The position numbers were made by a program, and so were the translations under genes. This document shows, piece by piece, positions 6,534-14,300 of a stretch of 26,492 nucleotides of DNA. This DNA comes from a virus. The notes under the pieces are model-generated. The model had not been told where the DNA came from and ran no database searches. It was given only the letters and a program-made list of their open reading frames with translations. Where the stretch lies: positions 1 through 26,492 of the IMG/VR virus record IMGVR_UViG_3300036651_001450; one strand, given 5' to 3'. Every line of letters starts with the position of its first letter. Within the stretch, counting starts at the first letter, position 1.

Positions 6534-6547
6534 TGATATAATATAAT
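6534..6547 (+). promoter_or_regulatory. Double TATAAT promoter of the nucleotide kinase gene
   Basis: TGATATAAT (extended -10, hexamer 6537-6542) overlaps a second TATAAT (6542-6547). The first is 7 bases from the ATG at 6550. Another GATATAATC copy lies at 6519-6527. No Shine-Dalgarno is present, so a leaderless transcript is predicted. Confidence 0.6.
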
Positions 6548-6549
6548 CT

Positions 6550-7374
6550 ATGAACGATGATTTAATAGTCATAGGGTTCGGAGGATTAGCAGGAGCGGGT
6601 AAGACGGCGACAGCCAACCTTATAGCTCCTGGTCACTACATGCGATATCTGGATGATAACCAGAAACCATATCCAATTGTATGGACCAAGCTATCCTTCG
6701 CCATGCCCATTAAGAAGATAGTTTCTATTCTACAACAAACACAGGGAGAAAATGCCTTCTCTCGTCGTAGCTATCAGATCCATGATGCTCTGCGTGAACT
6801 AATTGGACATGCCGTAGAGTACGATGAATTAGTCGATATGGTATATGAGGTATGCTCACATGACCTTCCTCGATCTGGTAAGCCAAGGGAATTTTTGCAG
6901 TGGATTGGTACAGATTTCCTTAGACAAAAAGATGATGACGTATTCATTAAGTGGATGCGGCGGCAGATTAATTATGAACTAGGACTATTCCATAAGGAAG
7001 TCCAAGACTACCATACCGAAGATCAACAGAAGCTTGGTGTCGTAATAGATGACATGCGCTTTGAGAATGAGATCACTCTAGTTAAGGGTTATCCTCGTAA
7101 TCTGGTTGTCAGATTAGATGTTGATCCTCGCGAGGCACAACGAAGACTTGAAGCTAGAGATGGTCATGCTATGGATCCTAGACAATTAAACCATTCATCA
7201 GAACGTGTCATGTCATTTGATCCTTCAGTCTTTGACGCTATCTTAGATACAACAGAGTTTACTGAGCGACAGGTAGCTGATGCTGTGCTATCCCACCTAA
7301 ACCAAAGAGTCACAATGCCCCGTCAACAAACCCTTGAGTACAATGCTTCGGAGTTGGTCCCCAAATATGCCTAG
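6550..7374 (+). CDS. Deoxynucleoside monophosphate kinase
   Basis: This 274-residue P-loop kinase has its Walker A at residues 12-19 (GLAGAGKT). Other family features are the WTKLSFAMPIKKIV segment and ALRELIGHAVEYDEL, followed by EFLQWIGTDFLRQKDDDVFIKWM, which forms the monophosphate-binding and lid region of phage dNMP kinases. A VVIDDMRFENEI strand serves as the Walker-B-like element, and NLVVRLDVDPREAQRRLE precedes a final helix. It phosphorylates dNMPs to dNDPs for phage DNA synthesis in the host cytoplasm. It starts a two-gene unit, its stop overlaps the next ATG, and it has its own leaderless-type promoter. The last about 20 residues (MPRQQTLEYNASELVPKYA) are an extension of unknown use. 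Confidence 0.85.
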   Translation: MNDDLIVIGFGGLAGAGKTATANLIAPGHYMRYLDDNQKPYPIVWTKLSFAMPIKKIVSILQQTQGENAFSRRSYQIHDALRELIGHAVEYDELVDMVYEVCSHDLPRSGKPREFLQWIGTDFLRQKDDDVFIKWMRRQINYELGLFHKEVQDYHTEDQQKLGVVIDDMRFENEITLVKGYPRNLVVRLDVDPREAQRRLEARDGHAMDPRQLNHSSERVMSFDPSVFDAILDTTEFTERQVADAVLSHLNQRVTMPRQQTLEYNASELVPKYA

Positions 7375-7702
7375 AGTTAACCAGAATATAACAGATGAAC
7401 CACTAGTACCTAAGGAGGTTGTTATACCTCAGATAGTTATAGGTAGTACACCAATGTTTGTAGCTAGTGTTCTACGTAGAGCTAATGTTGGGAACTTCGA
7501 ACATATTGATGTTTCTGCAACCCTAGCTCTCCCCATCCCAATCGATATATCACAAGAAGATATTGAAGTACTACGACAAGCCGTAAAGGACACCGCTTCT
7601 GAGGCATTTACGAATGCAGCTAGAGAAGCTAGTTCGCGCTATAACGATATCAAAGAGTTACGCAACGCTGATCGAGGTAGACCGACCGAAGCAGCCGAAT
7701 AA
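7367..7702 (+). CDS. Conserved-looking phage protein of unknown function (111 aa)
   Basis: I chose ATG 7367, which overlaps the kinase stop by 8 bases, over the ATG at 7334 further inside the kinase gene. The product begins MPRVNQNITDEP, continues with beta strands (VVIPQIVIGSTPMFVASVLR, NFEHIDVSATLALPIP), and ends in a helix (EDIEVLRQAVKDTASEAFTN, ASSRYNDIKELR). This strand-then-helix pattern is familiar from actinophage hypothetical proteins, but I cannot name a family. It is translationally coupled to the kinase and followed by a strong terminator. Confidence 0.6.
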   Translation: MPRVNQNITDEPLVPKEVVIPQIVIGSTPMFVASVLRRANVGNFEHIDVSATLALPIPIDISQEDIEVLRQAVKDTASEAFTNAAREASSRYNDIKELRNADRGRPTEAAE

Positions 7703-7708
7703 GAAGAG

Positions 7709-7736
7709 AACCCCTCCTTGCGGAGGGGTTTCTTTT
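7709..7736. terminator. Strong bidirectional terminator
   Basis: A perfect 9-bp stem (AACCCCTCC 7709-7717, GGAGGGGTT 7722-7730) with loop TTGC is followed by TCTTTT on the plus strand. It separates the rightward kinase unit from the convergent leftward genes at 7739-8063, so it can serve both. Confidence 0.85.
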
Positions 7737-7738
7737 AG

Positions 7739-7897
7739 TTATCCTTTCATAAATTTCTTTTGATCTATTAAATGTTCTTCTCTTCCATAGAACTGATGAT
7801 TCTTGGGGAGGATACAACGGATACGTTCTGTGGTGAAGACATCTGCTATATAGTATGAGCAGACATCTTCACCAACAAAAGCGTCCTTACTCGTCAT
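7739..7897 (-). CDS. Small hypothetical protein (52 aa)
   Basis: This minus-strand frame starts at the ATG at 7897, inside the 3' end of the gene upstream of it. It overlaps that gene's stop by 11 bases, and ends with TAA at 7739-7741, just before the shared terminator. The product is MTSKDAFVGEDVCSYYIADV, then FTTERIRCILPKN and a Lys-rich end. It is a small alpha/beta protein with two Cys and no recognised domain. The coupling to the upstream gene makes it likely to be real despite its size. Confidence 0.55.
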   Translation of the reverse strand: MTSKDAFVGEDVCSYYIADVFTTERIRCILPKNHQFYGREEHLIDQKKFMKG

Positions 7898-8063
7898 CAC
7901 CTGTATCGATAGGTGTGACTAGAGACTGCTTTGCGAATGCAAAAGCCTCTTCGGGATTAAGACCTAGGTCTTCCATTGCGTGCTTGTAGGCATAACGCTC
8001 ATGCATCTCATCGAGCTGAGTATTGTCCTCTTCAATCATTGTAAATAGCTGTGTTGCGTTCAT
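7887..8063 (-). CDS. Small acidic hypothetical protein (58 aa), leaderless
   Basis: The start chosen is the ATG at 8063 (MNATQLFTMIEEDNTQLDEM), not the ATG at 8099, because a consensus promoter (8071-8099) ends 7 bases before it and would place the upstream ATG inside the -35 box. The product is acidic and helical (HERYAYKHAMEDLGLNPEEA) and ends in GDDE. No family is recognised. It is the first gene of a two-gene minus-strand unit under a strong promoter, which suggests early expression and possibly a host-takeover role (inference). Confidence 0.65.
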   Translation of the reverse strand: MNATQLFTMIEEDNTQLDEMHERYAYKHAMEDLGLNPEEAFAFAKQSLVTPIDTGDDE

Positions 8064-8070
8064 GGTCCTT

Positions 8071-8099
8071 AGTATATCACATCGGTTGGTAGTTGTCAA
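8071..8099 (-). promoter_or_regulatory. Consensus sigma70-type promoter
   Basis: On the minus strand, TTGACA (8094-8099), a 17-base spacer ending in TGA, and TATACT (8071-8076) form a perfect -35, optimal spacing and an extended -10. Seven bases separate the -10 from the ATG at 8063. It is the best promoter in the window and anchors the leaderless interpretation. Confidence 0.85.
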
Positions 8100-8105
8100 G
8101 CTTTC

Positions 8106-8114
8106 TGGTACAAT
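8106..8114 (+). promoter_or_regulatory. Extended -10 promoter of the nuclease gene
   Basis: TGGTACAAT is an extended -10 (hexamer 8109-8114). The ATG at 8142 is 27 bases downstream, preceded by GAGGT (8131-8135) as Shine-Dalgarno. Unlike the other promoters here, this predicts a leadered mRNA. It fires divergently from the promoter at 8071-8099. Confidence 0.5.
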
Positions 8115-8141
8115 GAATTATAAAGTATATGAGGTATTAAT

Positions 8142-8621
8142 ATGTATGAAAGAACTCCGGCTCCCAAGTTTAGGGGAGGCAAGAGGGCATTCCTTTCTAA
8201 TTCTGACGCATATCTCCGATCTCAATGGGAAGCTAATGTCCTGTTGTGGTTAGATCATATCGGAGTTAAGTGGGAGTATGAGGCATACCGATTCGACTTC
8301 GCAGAAGGAACGCGAGGGTCTAAGAGTTATCTCCCAGACCTTTACCTTCCTAGATATAAACCTACTAAGAAAAACGGCTTACCAGATCTTGGTCTTAGAG
8401 ATTGTTACGTAGAGATCAAAGGAATGCTTACATCTAAGATGCGGATGCAGCTAGTTCATTTCATCAGAGACTATCCAGAAGATGCTAGTAAGCTAGTAGC
8501 TATAACGTACGGACCTACTGCCGCATCAACAAAATATTATAAGAAGAAGGGAATTCAGATCCTTGCCTACTACAAAGACATAGAAAAGAACTTCTCTCAC
8601 ATACCACATTGGGGTGATTAA
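8142..8621 (+). CDS. PD-(D/E)XK endonuclease
   Basis: This 159-residue protein has the PD-(D/E)XK nuclease core. An N-terminal helix, LRSQWEANVLLWLDHIG, carries Glu30. KWEYE with Glu45/47 follows, then SYLPDLYLP with Pro65-Asp66, and DCYVEIKGML with Glu91 and Lys93. A C-terminal helix-strand unit (SKLVAITYG, KKGIQILAYYK) completes the fold. Spacing resembles TnsA-type or phage Holliday-junction-cleaving nucleases, so it may process recombination or packaging intermediates; the exact substrate cannot be read from the sequence. It is followed without a gap by the sigma-like gene. Confidence 0.75.
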   Translation: MYERTPAPKFRGGKRAFLSNSDAYLRSQWEANVLLWLDHIGVKWEYEAYRFDFAEGTRGSKSYLPDLYLPRYKPTKKNGLPDLGLRDCYVEIKGMLTSKMRMQLVHFIRDYPEDASKLVAITYGPTAASTKYYKKKGIQILAYYKDIEKNFSHIPHWGD

Positions 8622-9485
8622 ATGCCTAAGAAAAGTTATAAAGAAAGACAATACAACCTAACTAATGACGAGATGTATAAATTAGTTATGGAGTTTCAAG
8701 CGGGTAATGAGTCTGCTGGCATCAAGATGATGGAGGTGTTTGAGAACTTCTTAGCTAATTTCATTAAGCTTCTATTTTATGGTGTTTATGATCGTAATAA
8801 CTACGAACTACGTAGGTTTATTGGTTTTTATGTACCTGAAGGATATTTGCGGTTTAAGTTACTAAAAAACCAGATGAACTCTTCAGAGATGAAACAGATT
8901 AATGATGTCATCAGAGGCATTAGTGGTATGGTTCAACGTAATTGTGAAATAGAAGACGTTCAGCAGGCTATTAATCTTAGTTTTTTGCAGTGTCTAAGGG
9001 TGTATAAGCCACGCGAATCATCGCAGGGTGGATCAGTTCCCATCCCTAACTATATCTCCAATTACTCACTCTATCTCTTTAAGAAGGCGACAGATACCTA
9101 TCTTATTAACCAGTTAGGTCGTCACACCTTTCCCTTGATGGATGAGAAGGATTCTAATGAAAAGACCGACTACGCAGAGCCAGTGCAGCAGGGTATGGCT
9201 CCTCCAGTAGGTCCAGGATTAGAAGAGTTCTTAGATAGAGAGGAGTTTGACGAGCGTTGGGTTAGTGGTGAATCGGCAAAGGGGATCTTCGCTCTATTGA
9301 CACCTTCGGAGAGACAGATACTTAAGTGGCGATATATTGATGGGGAAAAGGCTTCTGAGATCGCTAATAGAATTCTTGAACACTCCAATACATCTCGGGA
9401 AAGACTCGCCGCTATTAAGCAAAAGCTTAAAGATGCTATGGCCGAGCAACAGAACGAGATGGACAGAATAGATAAGATTGTTTAA
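8622..9485 (+). CDS. Sigma-factor-like protein
   Basis: The C-terminal segment (residues 226-272: LTPSERQILKWRYIDGEKAS, EIANRILEHSNTSRERL, AAIKQKLKDAM) matches sigma region 4, a helix-turn-helix that binds -35 DNA. The N-terminal part (LTNDEMYKLVMEFQAGNESA) resembles the start of region 2, and YISNYSLYLFKKATDTYLINQ resembles the later helices of region 2. At 287 residues it is the size of a phage or ECF-type sigma factor. It probably redirects host RNA polymerase to phage promoters, perhaps the TACTAT class. The ATG follows the nuclease stop directly. Confidence 0.65.
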   Translation: MPKKSYKERQYNLTNDEMYKLVMEFQAGNESAGIKMMEVFENFLANFIKLLFYGVYDRNNYELRRFIGFYVPEGYLRFKLLKNQMNSSEMKQINDVIRGISGMVQRNCEIEDVQQAINLSFLQCLRVYKPRESSQGGSVPIPNYISNYSLYLFKKATDTYLINQLGRHTFPLMDEKDSNEKTDYAEPVQQGMAPPVGPGLEEFLDREEFDERWVSGESAKGIFALLTPSERQILKWRYIDGEKASEIANRILEHSNTSRERLAAIKQKLKDAMAEQQNEMDRIDKIV

Positions 9486-9486
9486 T

Positions 9487-9492
9487 TACTAT
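9487..9492 (+). promoter_or_regulatory. Candidate -10 box, leaderless type
   Basis: TACTAT, preceded by AAT as in the copies at 18657 and 25835 (ATTACTAT), is followed by 7 bases and the ATG at 9500. There is no Shine-Dalgarno. Confidence 0.45.
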
Positions 9493-9499
9493 ATAGACT

Positions 9500-10135
9500 A
9501 TGGCATCTATTGATATAAACAGATGGAGAAAAGGGTCGGCCCCCACAGCGGTAGACGCCATAAGGTCTATTGCACACCTTGCTGATTCATGCGCATTCAA
9601 TCATAAGCATGCCATACGCCACCTACATGAAGCTAGATCAAATCTAGAAGCCTTTAGGGGTGGTGATAAGGAGTCTATGGTTGCGGTAGCTTGGAATGCA
9701 GACCATGCGCATAAACACGTAGACGAAACACTAGAGCATTCCGATAAGTTAGCTGTTCATATTAATAAGCATCGCCAAGTAATGTTAGAGCATCTACCAC
9801 AATCATATATGAATGCTTTTTGTGGAATTGCAGCTAAGCTATCAGGGCAATGTAGTCAAGCTTTTAAAGATATAGAGTTAGCATTTAAACTTATGCCTCG
9901 CGCTATGGCAAATGAGACAACCTTCTACAAGCTTCACGATGTACTAAAAGACGCTCACCATATGATGGAAGAGATCAATGACACTATTAAGCTACTCCAT
10001 ACACAAATTCTTAAGCACCCTATGGTTAAAGAAGAGTATGCTCGCCTGTCAGCACACAATAAGATCCCAGATAAGCAACTACCTGTAGACATTAAAACCT
10101 ATCTGGATGAAACTTTAACTTTACTGGATTTATAA
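9500..10135 (+). CDS. His-rich helical protein of unknown function
   Basis: This 211-residue protein is almost entirely alpha-helical with many His residues (FNHKHAIRHLHEARSN, NADHAHKHVDETLEHSDK, VHINKHRQVMLEH). It has no membrane segment, signal peptide or known domain. Its position directly before a collar-type tail fibre, with its stop adjacent to that ATG, suggests a tail chaperone or structural role (inference). It shares His-rich helices with the minus-strand protein at 25308-25730 and the Q/M/H-rich one at 23085-23981. Confidence 0.6.
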   Translation: MASIDINRWRKGSAPTAVDAIRSIAHLADSCAFNHKHAIRHLHEARSNLEAFRGGDKESMVAVAWNADHAHKHVDETLEHSDKLAVHINKHRQVMLEHLPQSYMNAFCGIAAKLSGQCSQAFKDIELAFKLMPRAMANETTFYKLHDVLKDAHHMMEEINDTIKLLHTQILKHPMVKEEYARLSAHNKIPDKQLPVDIKTYLDETLTLLDL

Positions 10136-11314
10136 ATGGCAACTTCTTGGCCTATTTCTATAGATAGCTTTGGTACAGTCACGTCTAGTGAGTTGTTAGG
10201 TACGGCTAATACGGCCGGACTAACACACTCAGCACTACATAATCTTGAAGTAAGTGCTCTCGCAGCGGTAGAAACTTCTATGCAGCAATGGGCGAATGGT
10301 GCTATTACTCAAACTAATAGTTTCTCTGGACAGAATACATTTACTGTCGGAGTTAATGCTAGTCAGACAGGTATGAGTGGTGCTTTTGTAGGTGCTACAG
10401 CAGGCAATCCGCTTACTACAGCAGGTTATTCTGCTGGCGATTTTGCTATAGACACTACAAACAACTCTATATGGGGATTTAGTGGTAGTGTTTGGAGTCA
10501 GGTAGGTTCATCTTCTGGCAATATAGAGATGACCGCTGCACTTACGGCTCCATCTGGTTGGCTTATGTGTGATGGAACAGCATATAGCCGCGCAACGTAC
10601 GCCACTTTGTTTAATGCTATAACTATTCAAATTATTGGTACCATAACATCAACAACAACCATTACAGTAGCTTCAACTACTAATATGGGCCTCGGAATGC
10701 CCATAAGTGGAACAAATATTAACTCCGGTACGACTATCACAGGTTTGACTCCTACCCAGATAACAGTTAACCCAGCTATGTCGGCTAGTAGCGGTGCAAC
10801 TAGTATTGTTGTAGCTCCATATGGTGTGGGGGACGGCTCCACAACATTCAATGTACCTGACTTGAATAATGCCAATTCATTCCCTAGAGGCGGTGGCGTC
10901 CTAGGTGTAACTGGCGGTGCTACTACTACAGTACACAATCACGCATTCACAACTACCCACTCTCACGACCTACAAAACCACATCCATGGAAGCGCTGCTC
11001 ACTCTCATTCTCTGTCAGATTCTGGTGGTGCTGCGGCAATCCCTACGCTTCTCAACACGATCATCTACCGAGCCAATACGCTCTCAAGCTGGACGGCCAC
11101 CGACCACGTTGCGATCAGCGGAGCGCCAGTTGGTGATACCAGCGGTAACACGGGAGGAATAGCTCTACGAGGGTCCACAGACAGCACAACTCCCGGCAAC
11201 ACAGGTACTCCATCCACAAACAGTACCAGTTCCATATCTCCAGGAACCTCTGATAACCAAACCGTATCGACACTTCCCCCTTACTTGAATGTAAACTTTA
11301 TCATCAAGATTTAA
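10136..11314 (+). CDS. Tail fibre with collar domain
   Basis: This 392-residue fibre starts with the same virion-attachment module as the long fibre at 2871 (SWPISIDSFGTVTSSE, AGLTHSALHN). The central part holds a phage tail collar domain: APSGWLMCDGTAYSRATYA, then YGVGDGSTTFNVPDL and FPRGGG. A metal-binding region with HNH, HSH and HIH triads (residues about 264-288) follows, and the classic end is TLPPYLNVNFIIKI, as in T4 gp12-like short fibres. A Thr/Ile-rich segment of about 65 residues (ITSTTTITVASTT... to ...SATSIVVAP-like) interrupts the collar between LFNAI and YGVGDG. It is a receptor-binding fibre, probably trimeric with bound metal. Confidence 0.85.
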   Translation: MATSWPISIDSFGTVTSSELLGTANTAGLTHSALHNLEVSALAAVETSMQQWANGAITQTNSFSGQNTFTVGVNASQTGMSGAFVGATAGNPLTTAGYSAGDFAIDTTNNSIWGFSGSVWSQVGSSSGNIEMTAALTAPSGWLMCDGTAYSRATYATLFNAITIQIIGTITSTTTITVASTTNMGLGMPISGTNINSGTTITGLTPTQITVNPAMSASSGATSIVVAPYGVGDGSTTFNVPDLNNANSFPRGGGVLGVTGGATTTVHNHAFTTTHSHDLQNHIHGSAAHSHSLSDSGGAAAIPTLLNTIIYRANTLSSWTATDHVAISGAPVGDTSGNTGGIALRGSTDSTTPGNTGTPSTNSTSSISPGTSDNQTVSTLPPYLNVNFIIKI

Positions 11315-11317
11315 GTC

Positions 11318-11326
11318 TGGTATAAT
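11318..11326 (+). promoter_or_regulatory. Extended -10 promoter of the polymerase operon
   Basis: TGGTATAAT is a consensus extended -10 (hexamer 11321-11326). The GTG start of the polymerase gene at 11334 follows after 7 bases, so the message should begin at or next to the start codon. It drives the replication operon through 18650. Confidence 0.65.
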
Positions 11327-11333
11327 TGTGTAA

Positions 11334-14300
11334 GTGGAAACCTACTCAGCATTTCATTGTCATTCGGTTTACTCGCTGTTAGATGGGGCAGCACAACTCA
11401 AAGCTTACTTTCAAAGAGCAGACGAATTAGGGTTGCCTTCTATTTCTATTTCGGATCACGGTAACATTCATCATGTTATCGATGCATATGAAACAGCCAA
11501 AGACTTCAAGGTAAAGTATGTCCCTGGCGCAGAACTATATCAAGCTAGACAGACACGCCATGACAGAGATGAATTGGAGCGTGCTGGTAAAGCTACAGAT
11601 GAGTTGGATCAGCGTGGTCCCCTACACCTATCTGTAGTAGCGCAGAATATGCAGGGGTTTAAGAACCTTGTGCGGCTATCGTCAGATTCATGGACTGGGG
11701 GTTATTATGGTAAGCCGCGCGTAGATCATGAACTTCTAGAGAAGCATGGTAGTGGCCTAATCATTCTTAGTGGATGTCTTAATGGGGAACTAGCACAGGC
11801 ATTAATGCGTAATGATCTAGCTGCCGCGAAGCAGTCGATACTTTTAATGCAAGATGCTGTAGGAAAAGATAATTACTACGTTGAGGTAATGTCTCATGGG
11901 ATACAAGAGGAAGAATTAGTCTTAAAAGCTGTCGCAAGTATAGCTAAGAAGGCTGGTATCAAAGTTATTCCAACTATCGACTCGCATTATGTGCATAGAG
12001 AAGATGCAGAACTACATGATATTAGCCTTTGCCAACCAGAAGGTACTAAGGTATTACGTTCGATTAAGCCTTCTAAGTTAGGATTAGAGAAGGCTGTAAG
12101 TGTACCAGTAGAAGTACAATCTATACCTATTGAGGATATTCAAGTGGGAGATAAGGTTGTTACATGGTCTAGATCTCCCCGTAGGGGTACGATGAACAAA
12201 ACTGGAGCCACTGTCACTGCAATTAGTTCTCGTATGTATAGGGGTTCATTAGTTAATATTCAAACTTCTCAAGGTCACAGTTCTAGCTATACACCCGATC
12301 ATATTTGTGTGGCTCGACTGGATTCGGATAGCGTCAAGCCCTTTGTGGTTTACCTCATGCGTAAGAATCATCAATACCGAATTGGCATCACTAAATTTAG
12401 ACGATCTAAAGGAGTTAAGGGGCTATTCGGTCCAATACAAAGAGCAAAAGATCTCGGAGCTGATGCTGTATGGATTCTCAAGGCTTGTGACACTCATGAG
12501 GAGGTCCTACTAGAAGAGGCGTGGTTAGGACATAAGTTTAATATTCCAACCCTACTGTACCATCCATATATCCAGAAATCTCGTAACTCTAAGCATCAGA
12601 TTCCCGTTAGTGAATTTTGGAATCGAGTAGGAGATAATACAACAAATGCCGCGATTTGTCTAAGAGCATACGGTCGTGATATTCGTTATCCTATTTGGGA
12701 TGATTCGATAGATTTCTTTAGAATGCGACATCCCCAATATATCCGAGCGTGTAATTTGATTGATGGAATGATGGTATGCGTACCAAAAGATCTCCGACTA
12801 CCCTATAGTGGCTTAACATACGATGGGACTAATGTTTGGCAGGCGATTAGTGTAAGTTATAAACCATATAATGGCCCTGTTTATTCGATTGAGGTAGATA
12901 AGACCCATACCTATGTAGCAGATGAGATTGTGACACACAACTGTCTGGGTACTGGTGCGCTACAGTCTGATGAGAATAGGTTCAAGTTTTACAATGATCA
13001 GTTCTATTTAAAGTCATATGCAGAGATGGCTAAACTCTTTCCAGAAGAGTGGCTACGCAACACAATAGAACTGAATGAAAAGATTCAAGCTCCCGACTTG
13101 GAACTAAAAGAGTTTCAGTTCCCTATTTATGACTATGATGGTGATCACTTTTCTTATCTTCGAGAGCTGACTTATAAGGGACTAAAGAAGCAGTATGGTG
13201 AGATAACTAAAGAGATTGAGGACAGGGTAGAATACGAGCTTGGTGTGATCTATCGCATGGGCTTCGTAGATTATATGCTTATTGTGTGGGACATCATTGA
13301 ATGGTGTCACCGCAATGGAATCTATGCTTCAGCTAGAGGTTCTGCTGCTGGTGCTGTAGTATCTTATGCTCTAGGTATCACGGTAGTAGACCCAATTAGA
13401 TTCAAGCTTCTATTCGAACGATTTCTCATTGAAGGCCGCAAGACCATGCCCGATATCGATGTGGACGTTGATGAAGATCGCCGCGAAGAGGTTATCAACT
13501 ACCTTCGTACTAAGTACGGTATAAGTAGAGTCGCTAACATTTGCAACTTCTCTACTATCAAAGCACGCGCTGCTATTCGTGACTCTGCCAGGGTACTCGG
13601 TTATGAGTACGCAATCGGTGATAAGTTAGCTAACCTAATACCACCGCCAGTACAGGGATTCGACAAGACTCTTGAAGAAGCTTTTGAGGAAGTCGAGGAT
13701 CTACGTAAGAGCTACGAGACTGACCCTGACGCTAAGAGGGTTCTCGATGCGGCTAAAGGTCTTGAGGGGCTTATCAGACAGACAGGCGTTCACGCTGCGG
13801 GTGTTCTCATAACACCAGGGCCACTGACAGATTTCATGCCCGTCATGCAGAAGCCAAACAAAGATGGGTCCGCTGGACCTATCATCACGCAGTGGAATGG
13901 TAAGCAGGTAGAGAGCCTGGGATTGTTAAAGATTGATATCCTTGGTTTGAAGAACTATTCTATTATAGATAAGACCCTTAAGTCAGTTAAGCGACGTAAG
14001 GGTGTAGAGCTTAATATGGATAAGCTACCGCTAGATGATCGTAAGACCTACGAACTTTTATGTAGTGGTGACACTTCAACTGTCTTCCAGATTGGTGCCA
14101 GTGGTATCTCTAATCTAACATACGAGATTCAGCCGCAGCAGCTAGAAGATCTCATGGCCGTTATTGCACTCTACCGTCCAGGTCCACTCGGCTCACATAT
14201 GGATAGATCATATCTTTCTAGAAAGAATGGTGGCAATGTAACTTATGCGCATCCATCTTTAAAAGAGGCCTTTGAAGATACCTATGGTCTAATGATATAC

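Noticed and set aside
7334-7366. Upstream ATG at 7334 for the gene after the nucleotide kinase
   Set aside because: It lies well inside the kinase gene; ATG 7367 gives the usual short overlap.
8064-8099. Upstream ATG at 8099 as the start of the minus-strand 58-residue protein
   Set aside because: That codon lies in the -35 box of a consensus promoter, so it would not be in the transcript.
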